Positions 27,585 through 37,786 of a stretch of DNA of 64,000 nucleotides are shown here, piece after piece. A program made the position numbers and the translations under genes. Every line of letters starts with the position of its first letter. Within the stretch, counting starts at the first letter, position 1. The DNA is from Corynebacterium sp. p3-SID1241 (GTDB lineage Bacteria; Actinomycetota; Actinomycetes; Mycobacteriales; Mycobacteriaceae). Location of the stretch: the NCBI GenBank assembly GCA_025144025.1, contig JALXWS010000005.1, positions 1-64,000 on the forward strand, given 5' to 3'. A model generated the notes under the pieces. It searched no databases. It was not told the origin of the DNA and saw nothing but the letters and a program-made list of their open reading frames with translations.

Positions 27585-29309
27585 ATGACAGGGAAAATCC
27601 GCGGCTTTCTTACCGGCATTAAAGCCGAGCTGCCGCAGCTAGGTTCCGCAGGGTCGCGCACTGCACGGCTGCACGCCGAAGATGCTGGCGCCGCGGAACC
27701 AGATTCCCGTTTTGATTTCGTGCCCGCCAACGCCGATGGGCTCAAGCGCACGACCACCGCCCAGTGGCGGACGTTTTTCATTCTCCGCTGGGTAGGGACG
27801 GTTGGCTCCTTACTCATAGCCTTTGGCGCTTTAGGAGCCGGCGCCTTACCGGTGGTGGGCAACCCTTATGACAACGTTCCTTTTGGTTCGCTAATGTCTC
27901 GCATGCTGCAAACATCGTCCGCGGTAGTGATGGTCGGAGTCGGGCTTTTGGTCACAGCGTGGGTTTTCCTTGCCCCATTTGTGGGCACGCCCCTTCGCCA
28001 GCCTCAGAAGGGCTCCGTTGTACCTACTCGGGCCCGCAGGCTCGTGACCACTCAGCAGCTATGGCGCACTTGGGCCGGATGGGTTATTCCACTGATCTTC
28101 AGCGCGCCGCTATTTACCCAAGATATATATTCCTATTTGGCTAATGGATCCATCGTGGTCCAAGGAATGGATCCTTATTCCGCGGGGCCGGTTCAATTAC
28201 TGGGCGCTGGCGATAAACTGGCCCGGTCCGTGCCATTTATCTGGGCAAATTCCCCTTCCCCTTATGGCCCGGTGGCACTCGGCTTAGCCGCAGTTGTAAG
28301 CCTGATTACTGCTAACTCCATTTTATTGGGCGTTATCGCGCACCGCCTATTGTCTATCGCTGGGATTATCGTAGCCGGCTGGGCCATTAGCTGCCTCGCA
28401 CGACGCTGCCGCGTATCTCCAGAGTCTGCCCTTTGGCTCGGCATTCTCAACCCATTAACTATTTTGCACTTAGTGGGTGGAATCCATAATGAATCCATCA
28501 TGCTGGGATTGTTGTTGGTGGGAATGGAGATGGGTCTCCGGGGCGTCGACAAGCTGGGGCGATCCCGCCGCAGCGCCTACCTGACGCTTGCCGCCTCCGG
28601 CTTTTGCCTCTCGTGCGCCGGAATGGTCAAAGTGACCGGCTTCATTGGATTGGGTTTTGTCGGAATGGCCTATGCCCGTTACCTCATTGAAAAAAATGGC
28701 ACCCCGCGCTGGAAAGCCTTAGCCTGCGCAATTGCCCTACAGCTCGTTGTATTGGTAGCAACCGTAGCTCTCATTAGTGCGTGCACCGGTATCGGCTTGG
28801 GCTGGGTAACCGGGCAAGGTGGTGCGGCCTCTATCCGCTCATGGCTTTCCACCTCCACCGCTGTGGGCGTGGGAACGGGGTTTTTCGGAATGCTACTCGG
28901 CCTAGGAGATCATACCGAAGCCATCCTCACCGTCACCCGTACTTTTGGTGTGCTCGTGGCCGTGGCGTTTATGGCCCGCATGCTCTTTGCCACCTTGCGC
29001 GGCCGTATTCACCCCGTGGGAGGACTTGGCACCGCCTCCCTCGTCCTCGTTATTTTCTTTCCCGTAGTCCACCCGTGGTACATCCTGTGGGCTGTACTGC
29101 CTTTAGCCGCATGGGCCAACCGGCTTATATTCCGTTTCTGCGTCGTGGCTTATTCGGCAGCTATGAGCTTCTTTGTGCTGCCGCGCGGCCTCGGGTTGCC
29201 GCCCAGCATTATCATCGTCATCTACGTATCGGCAGCCTGCACTTTCGCCGTCATCGCCACCCTGTGGTGGGTTGCAATGCGGCGCAGCGGAATCCGTGTC
29301 CTAAACTAA
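27585..29309 (+). CDS. mptB: Alpha-(1->6)-mannopyranosyltransferase MptB (GT-C, polyprenol-phosphomannose dependent)
   Basis: A 574-residue membrane glycosyltransferase with about 13 membrane helices that starts the mannan core of lipomannan and lipoarabinomannan. The GT-C acidic motif is in the first large loop (FTQDIYSYLANGSIVVQGMDPYSAGP). HNESIMLGLLLVGMEMGL and VVHPWYILWAVLPLAAW are also typical. The ATG at 27585 is preferred to an upstream in-frame start because TAAGGT lies 8 nt upstream (leaderless) and the extra residues look non-coding. Position next to sufR matches C. glutamicum. Confidence 0.92.
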   Translation: MTGKIRGFLTGIKAELPQLGSAGSRTARLHAEDAGAAEPDSRFDFVPANADGLKRTTTAQWRTFFILRWVGTVGSLLIAFGALGAGALPVVGNPYDNVPFGSLMSRMLQTSSAVVMVGVGLLVTAWVFLAPFVGTPLRQPQKGSVVPTRARRLVTTQQLWRTWAGWVIPLIFSAPLFTQDIYSYLANGSIVVQGMDPYSAGPVQLLGAGDKLARSVPFIWANSPSPYGPVALGLAAVVSLITANSILLGVIAHRLLSIAGIIVAGWAISCLARRCRVSPESALWLGILNPLTILHLVGGIHNESIMLGLLLVGMEMGLRGVDKLGRSRRSAYLTLAASGFCLSCAGMVKVTGFIGLGFVGMAYARYLIEKNGTPRWKALACAIALQLVVLVATVALISACTGIGLGWVTGQGGAASIRSWLSTSTAVGVGTGFFGMLLGLGDHTEAILTVTRTFGVLVAVAFMARMLFATLRGRIHPVGGLGTASLVLVIFFPVVHPWYILWAVLPLAAWANRLIFRFCVVAYSAAMSFFVLPRGLGLPPSIIIVIYVSAACTFAVIATLWWVAMRRSGIRVLN

Positions 29310-29315
29310 TCCCAC

Positions 29316-30245
29316 GTGAATTCCATTTCAGCCGATCGCCCAGCCCTCACCGTGGACAACGTGGTGAAAAAATATGGCTCCACCACCGCCGTTAACGGTC
29401 TAAGCCTTAGCGTTGCCACAGGTGAGGTCTTTTGCCTCCTAGGCCCCAATGGCGCCGGAAAGTCCACGACGATTGAGATGTCAGAGGGTTTTATCCACCC
29501 CACCAGCGGCACAATCGACGTCCTCGGGCTAGACCCGAGTTCCGCACCGGACAAGGTGCGCGAAAAGGTCGGCATCATGTTGCAGGGTGGTGGTTCCTAC
29601 TCCGGCATCCGTGTTCTGGAAATGCTAGAACTTTCCGCTAGCTACAGCGCCCATCCCCTCTCCCCGCACTGGCTACTGGAAACGCTCGGGCTGGAAGGAG
29701 TAGCCCGGACTTCCTATCGCAGACTCTCCGGCGGGCAGCAACAACGGCTTTCCCTCGCCCTAGCAATCATCGGTCGGCCCGAGCTAGTTTTTCTCGATGA
29801 GCCCACCGCTGGCATGGATGCACAATCCCGTTTGGCGGTCTGGGACCTTGTTCGAGCCCTGAGGCGCGATGGCGTCACCATTGTTCTTACCACCCACCTC
29901 ATGGATGAAGCGGAGTCACTAGCGGACCGAGTGGCAATCATGGATCATGGCGAGCTGGTAGCCGACGGCTCCCCCGCGGAACTTACCGCCCAGTCGGACT
30001 CGGCAGGGCTTAGTTTCAGCACCGATATCGATATTGATATGGAGGCTTTGGCTGAGGCTGGAATTCGAGCGACCAAATCCCGGCCGCTGCATTACCGCTT
30101 GACCCAGGCCGGCACACCCGAGACGATTGCCGCGCTGAGCGCCGAACTTGCCCGCCAAGGAGTCCTGTTGCGGCGCTTAGACGCAGCCCACCGCAACTTA
30201 GAGGAGGTCTTCCTTGACCTTACCGGGCGCCATTTGCGCAGCTAG
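29316..30245 (+). CDS. ABC transporter ATP-binding protein (exporter type)
   Basis: A 309-residue ATPase with Walker A GPNGAGKSTT, signature LSGGQQQRLSLALAI and Walker B LVFLDEPTAGMD. A C-terminal extension of about 80 residues is typical of drug/lipid exporter ATPases of the CcmA/DrrA group. The GTG start comes 6 bp after the mptB stop with no Shine-Dalgarno, so it is likely coupled to mptB. It pairs with the permease gene that follows. The substrate is unknown. Confidence 0.88.
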   Translation: MNSISADRPALTVDNVVKKYGSTTAVNGLSLSVATGEVFCLLGPNGAGKSTTIEMSEGFIHPTSGTIDVLGLDPSSAPDKVREKVGIMLQGGGSYSGIRVLEMLELSASYSAHPLSPHWLLETLGLEGVARTSYRRLSGGQQQRLSLALAIIGRPELVFLDEPTAGMDAQSRLAVWDLVRALRRDGVTIVLTTHLMDEAESLADRVAIMDHGELVADGSPAELTAQSDSAGLSFSTDIDIDMEALAEAGIRATKSRPLHYRLTQAGTPETIAALSAELARQGVLLRRLDAAHRNLEEVFLDLTGRHLRS

Positions 30246-30302
30246 CTGCGCCCTCCGCCAGGATCGAATTCAATCAACTGCGTTGCGGAAAGAAGGCACC
30301 AC

Positions 30303-31067
30303 ATGAGCACTACCTTTAACACTGGGACCTTTACCCCAGCCCCCAAACGGGCTAGCGCCGGCGCCATGTTGCTCGCGCAAGGAAAGATGGAAGCAAAACT
30401 CATGCTGCGCCACGGCGAACAGCAATTGCTGAGCGTCATCATACCGCTGGCCCTGCTCATTGGCGCGGCCCACCTAGAGTCGCTCACCGGACATGGCTTG
30501 CACGAGGTTTTTCCGATGGTGCTTGCAGTAGCGGCCACCTCCGCAGGCTTTACCGGTCAGGCCATTTCACTTGCCTTTGACCGGCGCTACGGGGCCCTTA
30601 AACGCACCGGCGCGTCCGGTGTGCCCGCATGGGCCATTATTGGCGGCAAGATCCTCGGCGTGCTCACCATGGTGGTATTCCAAATCCTCGTTTTGGGCAT
30701 AGCTGCCTATATCCTGGGGCTCCGTATCAGCCTGGGCGGGGTGCTGCTCATGATGCTTTCGCTATTTTTTGGCGTTGCGGCTTTTACCGCCATGGGGCTG
30801 CTGCTCGGCGGCACCCTCAGCTCTGAGGTGGTACTCGCACTGGCCAATCTCATCTGGTTCCTGCTCCTCGGCGTAGTCGGATGGACCCTCTACTCCCAGG
30901 GACTGGGCGATAATGGCATCCTCAACGCGGTGCCGACCGTCGCCCTAGCAGGCGCGCTTACCGACGCCTCTAATTCCGTCTTCCCCGGCCTTGAGCTCCT
31001 ATCCTTGTTGGCGTGGCTTGCGGTGGCGTCGTTCGCTGCGGTCCGTTGGTTCCGCTTCGATGGCTAA
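30303..31067 (+). CDS. ABC-2 type transporter permease
   Basis: A 254-residue protein with six membrane segments and a soluble N-terminus, containing the ABC-2 pattern FDRRYGALKRTGASGVPAWAIIGGKILGV. It forms the membrane part of an exporter with the ATPase encoded just upstream. GAAGG lies 6 nt before the ATG. The same pair sits between mptB and ctaA in C. glutamicum, so it is probably a housekeeping system, though its cargo is not known. Confidence 0.86.
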   Translation: MSTTFNTGTFTPAPKRASAGAMLLAQGKMEAKLMLRHGEQQLLSVIIPLALLIGAAHLESLTGHGLHEVFPMVLAVAATSAGFTGQAISLAFDRRYGALKRTGASGVPAWAIIGGKILGVLTMVVFQILVLGIAAYILGLRISLGGVLLMMLSLFFGVAAFTAMGLLLGGTLSSEVVLALANLIWFLLLGVVGWTLYSQGLGDNGILNAVPTVALAGALTDASNSVFPGLELLSLLAWLAVASFAAVRWFRFDG

Positions 31068-31145
31068 ATGTGACTTTTGTCCGGTTCCTTTCGAAACGAG
31101 AGGAAATTTTATGCCCGAAATCTCCCGACTAGTAGGATGCTATGC

Positions 31146-32165
31146 GTGAATTACTGGACGAAGATCAGGCGCTTCTTTAAGGAAGCCGCCCCTACACTGC
31201 AACAGCAGCGCCTCATCGCGCTCATCCTCCTCTTGTGCCAGGGTGGCATCACCGTGTCTGGTTCCATTGTCCGCGTGACCGGCTCGGGATTGGGTTGTCC
31301 CACATGGCCGGAATGCCAACCAGGCTCCCTTGTCCCTATGGAAGGCGCTGCGCCTGCCCTCCACCAGGCCATCGAGTTTGGTAACCGCCTGCTTACTTTC
31401 GTCGTAACCGCAGCGGCTGTCGCCGGCGTCATTGCCATGCGCATGGCGCGTCGCCGCGCAGGGCTCAAGGTGTATGCATGGCTCAACGTCGCTGGCATCG
31501 TACTGCAGGCGATCATCGGCGGTATCTCTGTCCACCTAGACCTCCGCTGGTGGTCCGTGGCGTTGCACTTCCTACCTTCGATGCTCTTGGTATGGCTGGC
31601 GGCAATGCTTTATTCCCGCATTTTGGAACCTGATGACGGAACGCCACGCACTCGCTTCCCTCAAGCGATTCGCCTCCTTGCAGCGGTCGCTACCGTTGCC
31701 CTGAGCATTGTGCTCATCACCGGCACGATGGTTACCGGGTCGGGTGTCCACTCCGGTGATTCCGGCGTGGGAATGGAAGGCCGACTACAGGTAGATACCG
31801 AGGCCATGGCCGTCACCCACGCCATGTGCATGTACGTCTACCTGACGCTAAGCGTCATTACCATCTTCTTGCTGTACAAGAAGCGCGCGCCACAGGATGC
31901 CAAGAAGGCAGGTTGGGCCCTTATCGTGTGCATCCTCATTCAGTGGGCCGTCGGCGTCTATCAGTTCTACATGAGCATTCCGCGGTGGACGGTGCCGTTC
32001 CATATCGGCCTTTCTTCTTTCGTTACGGCTTATACAGCCCTGCTCTGGGCGCACGGTGTACGCCGCACCGACGGCACCGCGGATCTCATCACCGGCTCTC
32101 CCAGCGGCGATGAGAAGTACGCGGCGCGCCAAACCTCTCTTGAACAAGAGCGAGCGACTGCTTAG
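31146..32165 (+). CDS. ctaA: Heme A synthase
   Basis: A 339-residue integral membrane enzyme oxidising heme O to heme A for cytochrome aa3 oxidase. It has eight hydrophobic helices, the N-terminal loop GSIVRVTGSGLGCPTWPECQPGSLVP with two cysteines, heme-ligand histidines in LHQAIEFGNRLLT and ALHFLPSMLL, and a second copy of this layout later (VTGSGVHSGDSG, VTHAMCMYVYL). The GTG at 31146 is preferred: a TAGGAT box lies 7 nt upstream and no Shine-Dalgarno precedes any candidate start. Confidence 0.94.
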   Translation: MNYWTKIRRFFKEAAPTLQQQRLIALILLLCQGGITVSGSIVRVTGSGLGCPTWPECQPGSLVPMEGAAPALHQAIEFGNRLLTFVVTAAAVAGVIAMRMARRRAGLKVYAWLNVAGIVLQAIIGGISVHLDLRWWSVALHFLPSMLLVWLAAMLYSRILEPDDGTPRTRFPQAIRLLAAVATVALSIVLITGTMVTGSGVHSGDSGVGMEGRLQVDTEAMAVTHAMCMYVYLTLSVITIFLLYKKRAPQDAKKAGWALIVCILIQWAVGVYQFYMSIPRWTVPFHIGLSSFVTAYTALLWAHGVRRTDGTADLITGSPSGDEKYAARQTSLEQERATA

Positions 32166-32182
32166 CCCATAATGCTTACGGT

Positions 32183-32215
32183 CGGCCGAGGCACTGCACT
32201 CGGCCGGCTTTTTGC
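32183..32215 (+). terminator. Terminator after ctaA
   Basis: The stem CGGCCGAG (32183-32190) / CTCGGCCG (32199-32206), with an 8-nt loop, is followed by GCTTTTTG. It separates ctaA from the leaderless qor gene. Confidence 0.85.
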
Positions 32216-32229
32216 GCTAGCCTGGCTAC

Positions 32230-33207
32230 ATGCACGCAATTCAGGTCACAGAAACCGGCGGACCAGAAGTACTTCGCTATACCGAAGTTCCCGCCCCCAC
32301 CCCTAATGACGACGAGGTTTTGGTGGACGTCATCATGGCTGGCGTCAACTACATCGATACCTATTATCGCGAGGGTATCTATAACGCGGCCACCCCGTTC
32401 ATTCCCGGATTCGAAGGCACCGGACGCGTTGTCCACGACCCCAAGGGGGAAATTGCCGAGGGCACAATGGTGGCCTGGAACCAGGCTTTTGGCTCCTACG
32501 CCGAACAGGTCTGCGTCCCACGCGAGGGACTTGTGGCGGTCCCGGATGATTTCCAGCCAGAAGTCGCTGCCTCTATGTTGCTGCAGGGCATTACCGCACA
32601 CTATTTGGCGCATGGCGTTTATCAACTGGGTGAAGGAGCTTCCTGCCTGATTACTGCCGGTGCCGGCGGTGTAGGCCAGATCCTCACCCAAATGGCATCG
32701 TCGCTCGGCGCTACCGTTTATACGGTGGTCTCCACGGACGAAAAGGAGGAACTCTCCTACGCAGCCGGTGCGAATAAGGTATTTCGCTATGGCGACGGAC
32801 TCGCCGAGCAGGTCCGTCGCTACAACGGTGATAGGGGTGTTGACGTGGTTTACGACGGCGTCGGCAAGGCTACCTTCCACGAGTCACTCGAAGCAGCACG
32901 CCCCCGTGGCACCATCGCGCTATTCGGCGCCGCCTCTGGCCCAGTTGAGCCTATCGACCCGCAGCTGCTAAACAAGCATGGGTCTATCTTTCTCACCCGA
33001 CCTACCATCGGCGCATGGACAGCCCAAGAAGGCGAGTTCCAAATGCGTGCCCAGGCGGTCGTCCAAGCTGTTATCGATGGCGATTTGAGCTTCAACGTCA
33101 CGGCCTCCTACCTACTGGAAGATGCCGCTGCGGCACACCGCGATCTCCAAGAGCGCAAGACTACCGGTTCCATCGTGCTGCGCGTCCAAGCTGGCGATAA
33201 AGCCTAA
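32230..33207 (+). CDS. qor: Quinone oxidoreductase, zeta-crystallin type
   Basis: A 325-residue member of the medium-chain dehydrogenase superfamily. It has the catalytic-domain pattern VNYIDTYYREGIYN, then the NADPH-binding GAGGVGQILTQMASSLGA and the C-terminal LLEDAAAAHRDLQERKTTGSIVL. It lacks the zinc-binding cysteines, as expected for QOR enzymes that reduce quinones with NADPH. A TAGCCT box lies 6 nt before the ATG and there is no Shine-Dalgarno. It is convergent with ctaB. Confidence 0.92.
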   Translation: MHAIQVTETGGPEVLRYTEVPAPTPNDDEVLVDVIMAGVNYIDTYYREGIYNAATPFIPGFEGTGRVVHDPKGEIAEGTMVAWNQAFGSYAEQVCVPREGLVAVPDDFQPEVAASMLLQGITAHYLAHGVYQLGEGASCLITAGAGGVGQILTQMASSLGATVYTVVSTDEKEELSYAAGANKVFRYGDGLAEQVRRYNGDRGVDVVYDGVGKATFHESLEAARPRGTIALFGAASGPVEPIDPQLLNKHGSIFLTRPTIGAWTAQEGEFQMRAQAVVQAVIDGDLSFNVTASYLLEDAAAAHRDLQERKTTGSIVLRVQAGDKA

Positions 33208-33225
33208 ACCCACCCACAAACGCCT

Positions 33226-33259
33226 AAAGCGCGGGAACGCATTTGCCTTCCCGCGCTTT
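33226..33259. terminator. Bidirectional terminator between qor and ctaB
   Basis: A perfect 12-bp stem AAAGCGCGGGAA / TTCCCGCGCTTT with a 10-nt loop lies between two convergent genes. A-rich and T-rich ends allow function on both strands. Confidence 0.85.
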
Positions 33260-33290
33260 CGCCTTCTTATCCTTGGGTATCTGGGTGCAG

Positions 33291-34235
33291 TTAGAATAAC
33301 GTGGCCGACCAGCCAAGCATCCTGCCTAGTGGCTCCCAACCCAATACTGCATCGATGGACAACCCGATAAAGAGCACCGACAGATAGTTATTAGAGTAAA
33401 TGAACAGGCGCATCGGCTTAACCCTGGCACCGTTGTTGACTCCTTTGTGCAGGCGTACAGCCATCCACAGGAATACCGCGCCGGAGGCAAGAGCTGCGAC
33501 CAAGTAAATCCACGATGCAGCGGGGACGATAAGTAGGGTTACGATAACCGTGCCCACGGTATACCACACGATCTGTCGAGTGACTTCCTTCTCATCAGCC
33601 ACTACGGGCAGCATCGGCACGCCGGCCTTGCGGTAGTCTTCCTTGTACTTCATGGCCAGCGCCCACGTGTGTGGCGGAGTCCAGAAGAAGATGATGAGGA
33701 AGAGCACGATTGCCTGCCACCAGCGGTCAGGCTCTCCAGCAGGAGCGTTATCCCGGATAACCGCCCAGCCGACCATCGCCGGCATGCAGCCGGCCAAGCC
33801 GCCCCAGACGATATTTTGAGCATTGCGCATCTTCAAAAACTTGGTGTAGACGAAGACATAGAAAAAGTTCGTCAAAATCACGAAGAAGGCCGCCAGCCAG
33901 GAATGAGCTAGGACACCCAACCACAGCACGGACATGATGAGCATTACCCAGGCGAAAATTGCTGCGTTTCGCTTAGTAATCTTGGCCCTTACCAACGGGC
34001 GGGCTCTCGTGCGCTGCATTTTTTGATCCAGCTCGTAGTCCACGACGTTATTAAACGTGTGGGCGGCAGCAGCGCCCATCCAACCGCCGAAAATAGTCGA
34101 CACGATAAGCCAGATATTGTCTGAAACGGCCTCCACGCCGCGTTGCGCTTGGAGCATCGCCGGGATTGCGGCCACGAGGAGGAGTTCAATGATCCTCGGT
34201 TTCGTTAGCGCAAAATAGGCCTTGATGGTCTCCAA
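33291..34235 (-). CDS. ctaB: Protoheme IX farnesyltransferase (heme O synthase)
   Basis: A 314-residue UbiA-type membrane prenyltransferase attaching farnesyl to heme B; CtaA then makes heme A. The two Asp-rich sites are [20 protein letters not shown] and the later loop around [16 protein letters not shown]. About nine hydrophobic segments are visible. It diverges from the tkt operon across about 310 bp, as in C. glutamicum. Confidence 0.95.
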   Translation of the reverse strand: METIKAYFALTKPRIIELLLVAAIPAMLQAQRGVEAVSDNIWLIVSTIFGGWMGAAAAHTFNNVVDYELDQKMQRTRARPLVRAKITKRNAAIFAWVMLIMSVLWLGVLAHSWLAAFFVILTNFFYVFVYTKFLKMRNAQNIVWGGLAGCMPAMVGWAVIRDNAPAGEPDRWWQAIVLFLIIFFWTPPHTWALAMKYKEDYRKAGVPMLPVVADEKEVTRQIVWYTVGTVIVTLLIVPAASWIYLVAALASGAVFLWMAVRLHKGVNNGARVKPMRLFIYSNNYLSVLFIGLSIDAVLGWEPLGRMLGWSATLF

Positions 34236-34547
34236 GGGATTCCTCCACTATCTGAACGTTGGTGAATTGTGTCCCGCGCACTTCCTGCGCGCGGTCACCC
34301 CTAGCGGTCGCACATGCCCTTGAAAAAGTTCCAGTTCTCTCACTCACAGTTTTCGGCGCCGGGGCGAAAGACAACAGGCCTATGGCCGCTAGATTCAGTG
34401 CACGCTCTAGCGCCTACGCGCACTCCACTTAGCCATGCCAGCATACCGTTTATGCCTGGCTTTCTATAATTGCGCACCGCCGGTTAAAAAATTACTAGAC
34501 TGAATAAAGTTAAGTACTTTTTGCCTAGACGTAAGCGAGGCTTTCCA
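34236..34547. promoter_or_regulatory. ctaB/tkt divergent intergenic region
   Basis: No gene is seen. On the right-reading strand there is a consensus TATAAT (34465-34470), just after an imperfect inverted repeat (GCCAGCATA / TATGCCTGGC, about 34438-34460) that would cover its -35 region. A second -10-like box, TAGACT, is at 34496-34501. The TAAGTACTTTT-N4-TAGACGT element shared with the acnR leader is at 34511-34532. Two promoters for the pentose phosphate operon and at least one regulator site are likely. Confidence 0.45.
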
Positions 34548-36656
34548 GTGTCGAAAGATAAGTTGTCCCCAGAACTCCAAACTATGGTTGAGCGCCGTTA
34601 CCCGGAGGATTGGTCGGAGATTGACACCCGCGCCGTCGACACCGTGCGAGTACTAGCCGCAGATGCTGTACAAAAATGCGGTTCCGGCCACCCGGGCACC
34701 GCAATGTCCCTCGCTCCCCTCGCATACACCTTGTATCAGCGCGTCATTAACCATGATCCCGCCGATGTGCACTGGGCCGGCCGCGACCGCTTCGTTCTAT
34801 CGGTTGGTCACTCTTCGCTCACCCAGTACATCCAGCTCTACCTGGGCGGCTTTGGCTTGGAGATGGACGATCTCGAGCAGCTGCGCACGTGGGGATCGCG
34901 CACGCCTGGCCACCCTGAGGTGCACCACACCGATGCCGTGGAAATCACCACTGGCCCCCTTGGCCAAGGCCTTGCTTCCTCCGTTGGCATGGCCATGGCG
35001 GCACGAAAAGAGCGCGGCCTTTTCGATCCAGAGGCACCGGCCGGCGAGTCTCCCTTCGACCACTACGTCTACACCATTGCTTCCGATGGTGACCTGCAGG
35101 AGGGCGTTACCGCTGAGGCTTCTTCCCTGGCGGGTACGCAAAAGCTGGGAAACTTGATTGTCTTCTGGGACGATAACCGCATCTCTATTGAGGACGATAC
35201 GAATATTGCTTTCAACGAAGACGTGGTCGCCCGCTACGAGGCCTACGGCTGGCACGTCCAAACGGTCGAATCCGGCGAAGACGTCGTAGCCATTGAGGAG
35301 GCCGTCAAGGCAGCCCAGGCAGAGACCGAGCGCCCGTCCTTCATCCGCGTGAAGACCGTCATTGGCTACCCGGCCCCGAATAAGATGAATACCGGCGGCG
35401 TTCATGGCGCTGCACTGGGCGATGACGAGGTAGCTGCCACCAAGGAGGTCTTAGGCTTCGATCCGGAACACAGCTTCCACATCGACGACGAGGTTATCGC
35501 GCACACCCGCAAGCTGCGCGAGCGCAGCGCCGAGAAGCACGCCGCGTGGCAGAAGAAGTTCGACGAATGGGCTGCAGCTAATCCAGAGAATAAGGCACTC
35601 TTTGACCGCATGCTAGCGCGCGAATTGCCGCAAGATTTTGACGCGGAATTGCCGGTGTGGGAACCGGGTGAATCTTTAGCCACCCGCAAGGCTTCTGAGG
35701 CCACCATCCAAGCATTGGCCGCTTCCCTTCCTGAGATGTGGGGTGGCTCTGCTGACCTTGCTGGCTCCAATAACACCGTGATTAAGGGCGCGGACTCCTT
35801 CGGCCCCACGGCCATTACCACCGATATGTGGTCGGCTCAGCCGTATGGCCGCAACCTCCACTTTGGCATTCGCGAGCACGCGATGTCTGCGATCATGAAC
35901 GGTATTGCTCTGCACGGCAATACCCGCGTTTACGGCGGCACCTTCCTTATTTTCTCCGAGTACCAGTACCCGGCTGTCCGCCTGGGCTCGTTAATGTCTA
36001 CCGATACCTACTATGTCTGGACCCACGACTCCATCGGCCTAGGCGAGGATGGCCCAACCCACCAGCCGGTAGAAACCCTTTCTGCCCTTCGCGCTATCCC
36101 GAACCTGTCCGTTATTCGCCCGGCCGATGCCAACGAAACCGCACAGGCTTGGGCCGCAGCTCTCGAGTACAAGGCCGCACCAAAGGGCCTGGCGCTGAGC
36201 CGCCAGGGACTACCGGTACTGGAAGGCACCAAGGAAAAGGCTCATGATGGCGTGCGCCGCGGCGCTTATGTTCTGGTGGAAGAGTCCAAGGAAACGCCGG
36301 ACGTGATCCTCCTCGCTACCGGCTCTGAGGTGCAGCTTGCCGTCGCCGCTGCTAAGGAACTCGAGGCCGCCGGAACAGCCACCCGCGTTGTCTCCGCACC
36401 GTGCCTTGAGTGGTTTGATGAACAGGATGACGCATACCGCGAGTCCGTGCTGCCTAGCGAAGTGCAGGCCCGCGTCTCCATCGAAGCCGGCATCGCTATG
36501 CCGTGGCACAAGTACACCGGTTCTTTCGGCCGGACCATTTCCATCGAGCACTACGGCGCCTCTGCTCCTGCGGGCGAACTCTTTGAGAAATTTGGCTTCA
36601 CCACTACAGCGGTTGTTGAAGCGGCGCAGGAATCGCTGGCTGCCTCGCAGAAGTAA
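34548..36656 (+). CDS. tkt: Transketolase
   Basis: A 702-residue TPP enzyme moving two-carbon units between sugar phosphates. Family motifs include KCGSGHPGTAMSLAPLAY, the TPP-binding TIASDGDLQEGVTAEASSLAGTQKLGNLIVFWDDN, the active-site GIREHAMSAIMNGIALHG and the nearby HDSIGLGEDGPTHQPVE. The GTG at 34548 is supported by GAGG 7 nt upstream and by the homologous N-terminus (LSPELQ). First gene of the tkt-tal-zwf-opcA-pgl operon. Confidence 0.97.
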   Translation: MSKDKLSPELQTMVERRYPEDWSEIDTRAVDTVRVLAADAVQKCGSGHPGTAMSLAPLAYTLYQRVINHDPADVHWAGRDRFVLSVGHSSLTQYIQLYLGGFGLEMDDLEQLRTWGSRTPGHPEVHHTDAVEITTGPLGQGLASSVGMAMAARKERGLFDPEAPAGESPFDHYVYTIASDGDLQEGVTAEASSLAGTQKLGNLIVFWDDNRISIEDDTNIAFNEDVVARYEAYGWHVQTVESGEDVVAIEEAVKAAQAETERPSFIRVKTVIGYPAPNKMNTGGVHGAALGDDEVAATKEVLGFDPEHSFHIDDEVIAHTRKLRERSAEKHAAWQKKFDEWAAANPENKALFDRMLARELPQDFDAELPVWEPGESLATRKASEATIQALAASLPEMWGGSADLAGSNNTVIKGADSFGPTAITTDMWSAQPYGRNLHFGIREHAMSAIMNGIALHGNTRVYGGTFLIFSEYQYPAVRLGSLMSTDTYYVWTHDSIGLGEDGPTHQPVETLSALRAIPNLSVIRPADANETAQAWAAALEYKAAPKGLALSRQGLPVLEGTKEKAHDGVRRGAYVLVEESKETPDVILLATGSEVQLAVAAAKELEAAGTATRVVSAPCLEWFDEQDDAYRESVLPSEVQARVSIEAGIAMPWHKYTGSFGRTISIEHYGASAPAGELFEKFGFTTTAVVEAAQESLAASQK

Positions 36657-36683
36657 ACCTTCAACACTGGATAAGGAGTAATC

Positions 36684-37769
36684 ATGAACCACATTTCCGA
36701 ACTTGGCCAGCTGGGAACCTCAACCTGGCTCGATGACCTTTCTCGCGAGCGCCTAGTTTCGGGCAATCTCAAGGAGATAATTTCCGCTAAGTCCATCGTG
36801 GGAGTTACCACCAACCCGGCAATTTTCGCCGCGGCGATGACCAACGGCACCGCCTACGATGCCGAGCTTTCCACGTTGAAGGAGACCAAGGCCACCGCCG
36901 ATGAAGCGGTGTACGCATTGGCCATCGAGGACGTCAAGAATGCCTGCGACCTCTTTGCGGATATCTACTCCTCTACTAACGGTGCAGATGGTCGCGTGTC
37001 CATCGAGGTCGACCCACGCATTTCTGATGATGCTACTGCCACCCTTGAACAAGCGCGTGAGTTGTGGTCCAAGGTTGATCGTCCCAACGTGATGATCAAG
37101 ATTCCGGCCACCACCGGTTCCCTTCCGGCCATCGAAGATGCCTTGGCGGAGGGAATCAGCGTCAACGTCACTCTTATTTTCTCCGTGGATCGCTACCGCG
37201 ATGTCATTGAGGCTTTCCGTACCGGTCTCAAGCGTGCCGCCGAGACAGGCAAGGACGTCTCCACCATTCACTCCGTGGCTTCCTTCTTTGTTTCCCGGTT
37301 GGATACCGAAGTGGATAAGCGCTTGGAAGCTATTGGCAGCGAGATTGCTCTGGCGCTGCGCGGTAAGGCGGGCGTCGCCAATGCACAGCGCGCCTATGCT
37401 CTCTTCCAGGACGCCTTGCTTAACGACGCCGACTTGCCCGAAGGCGCCCACCTCCAGCGTCCACTGTGGGCTTCTACCGGTGTAAAGAATCCGGAGTACC
37501 CAGCCACCTTGTACGTATCGGAGCTGGCTGGCCCGCACACGGTCAACACCATGCCGGAAAAGACCATCGATGCGGTTCTCTCCGAGGGCAACCTCCACGG
37601 CGACGCCCTGTCTGATAGCCGCGAGGCTGCAGAAAGCGTCTTTGCCCAGCTAGAAGAGGTCGGCATTGATTTCGATGATGTCTTTGCAGTGCTGGAGCGC
37701 GAGGGCGTTGATAAGTTTGTCGCCGCATGGGAGGAACTGCTTGCTTCCATCAAGGAGCGACTCGCGTAA
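36684..37769 (+). CDS. tal: Transaldolase
   Basis: A 361-residue actinobacterial-type transaldolase moving a three-carbon unit between sedoheptulose 7-phosphate and glyceraldehyde 3-phosphate. It has GVTTNPAIFAAAMTN and the Schiff-base lysine region NVMIKIPATTGSLPAIEDALAEGISVNVTLIFSVDRY. ATAAGGAG lies before the ATG. It is 27 bp after tkt and is followed by a strong hairpin. Confidence 0.96.
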   Translation: MNHISELGQLGTSTWLDDLSRERLVSGNLKEIISAKSIVGVTTNPAIFAAAMTNGTAYDAELSTLKETKATADEAVYALAIEDVKNACDLFADIYSSTNGADGRVSIEVDPRISDDATATLEQARELWSKVDRPNVMIKIPATTGSLPAIEDALAEGISVNVTLIFSVDRYRDVIEAFRTGLKRAAETGKDVSTIHSVASFFVSRLDTEVDKRLEAIGSEIALALRGKAGVANAQRAYALFQDALLNDADLPEGAHLQRPLWASTGVKNPEYPATLYVSELAGPHTVNTMPEKTIDAVLSEGNLHGDALSDSREAAESVFAQLEEVGIDFDDVFAVLEREGVDKFVAAWEELLASIKERLA

Positions 37770-37786
37770 ACTAGCCGTGTGACTTG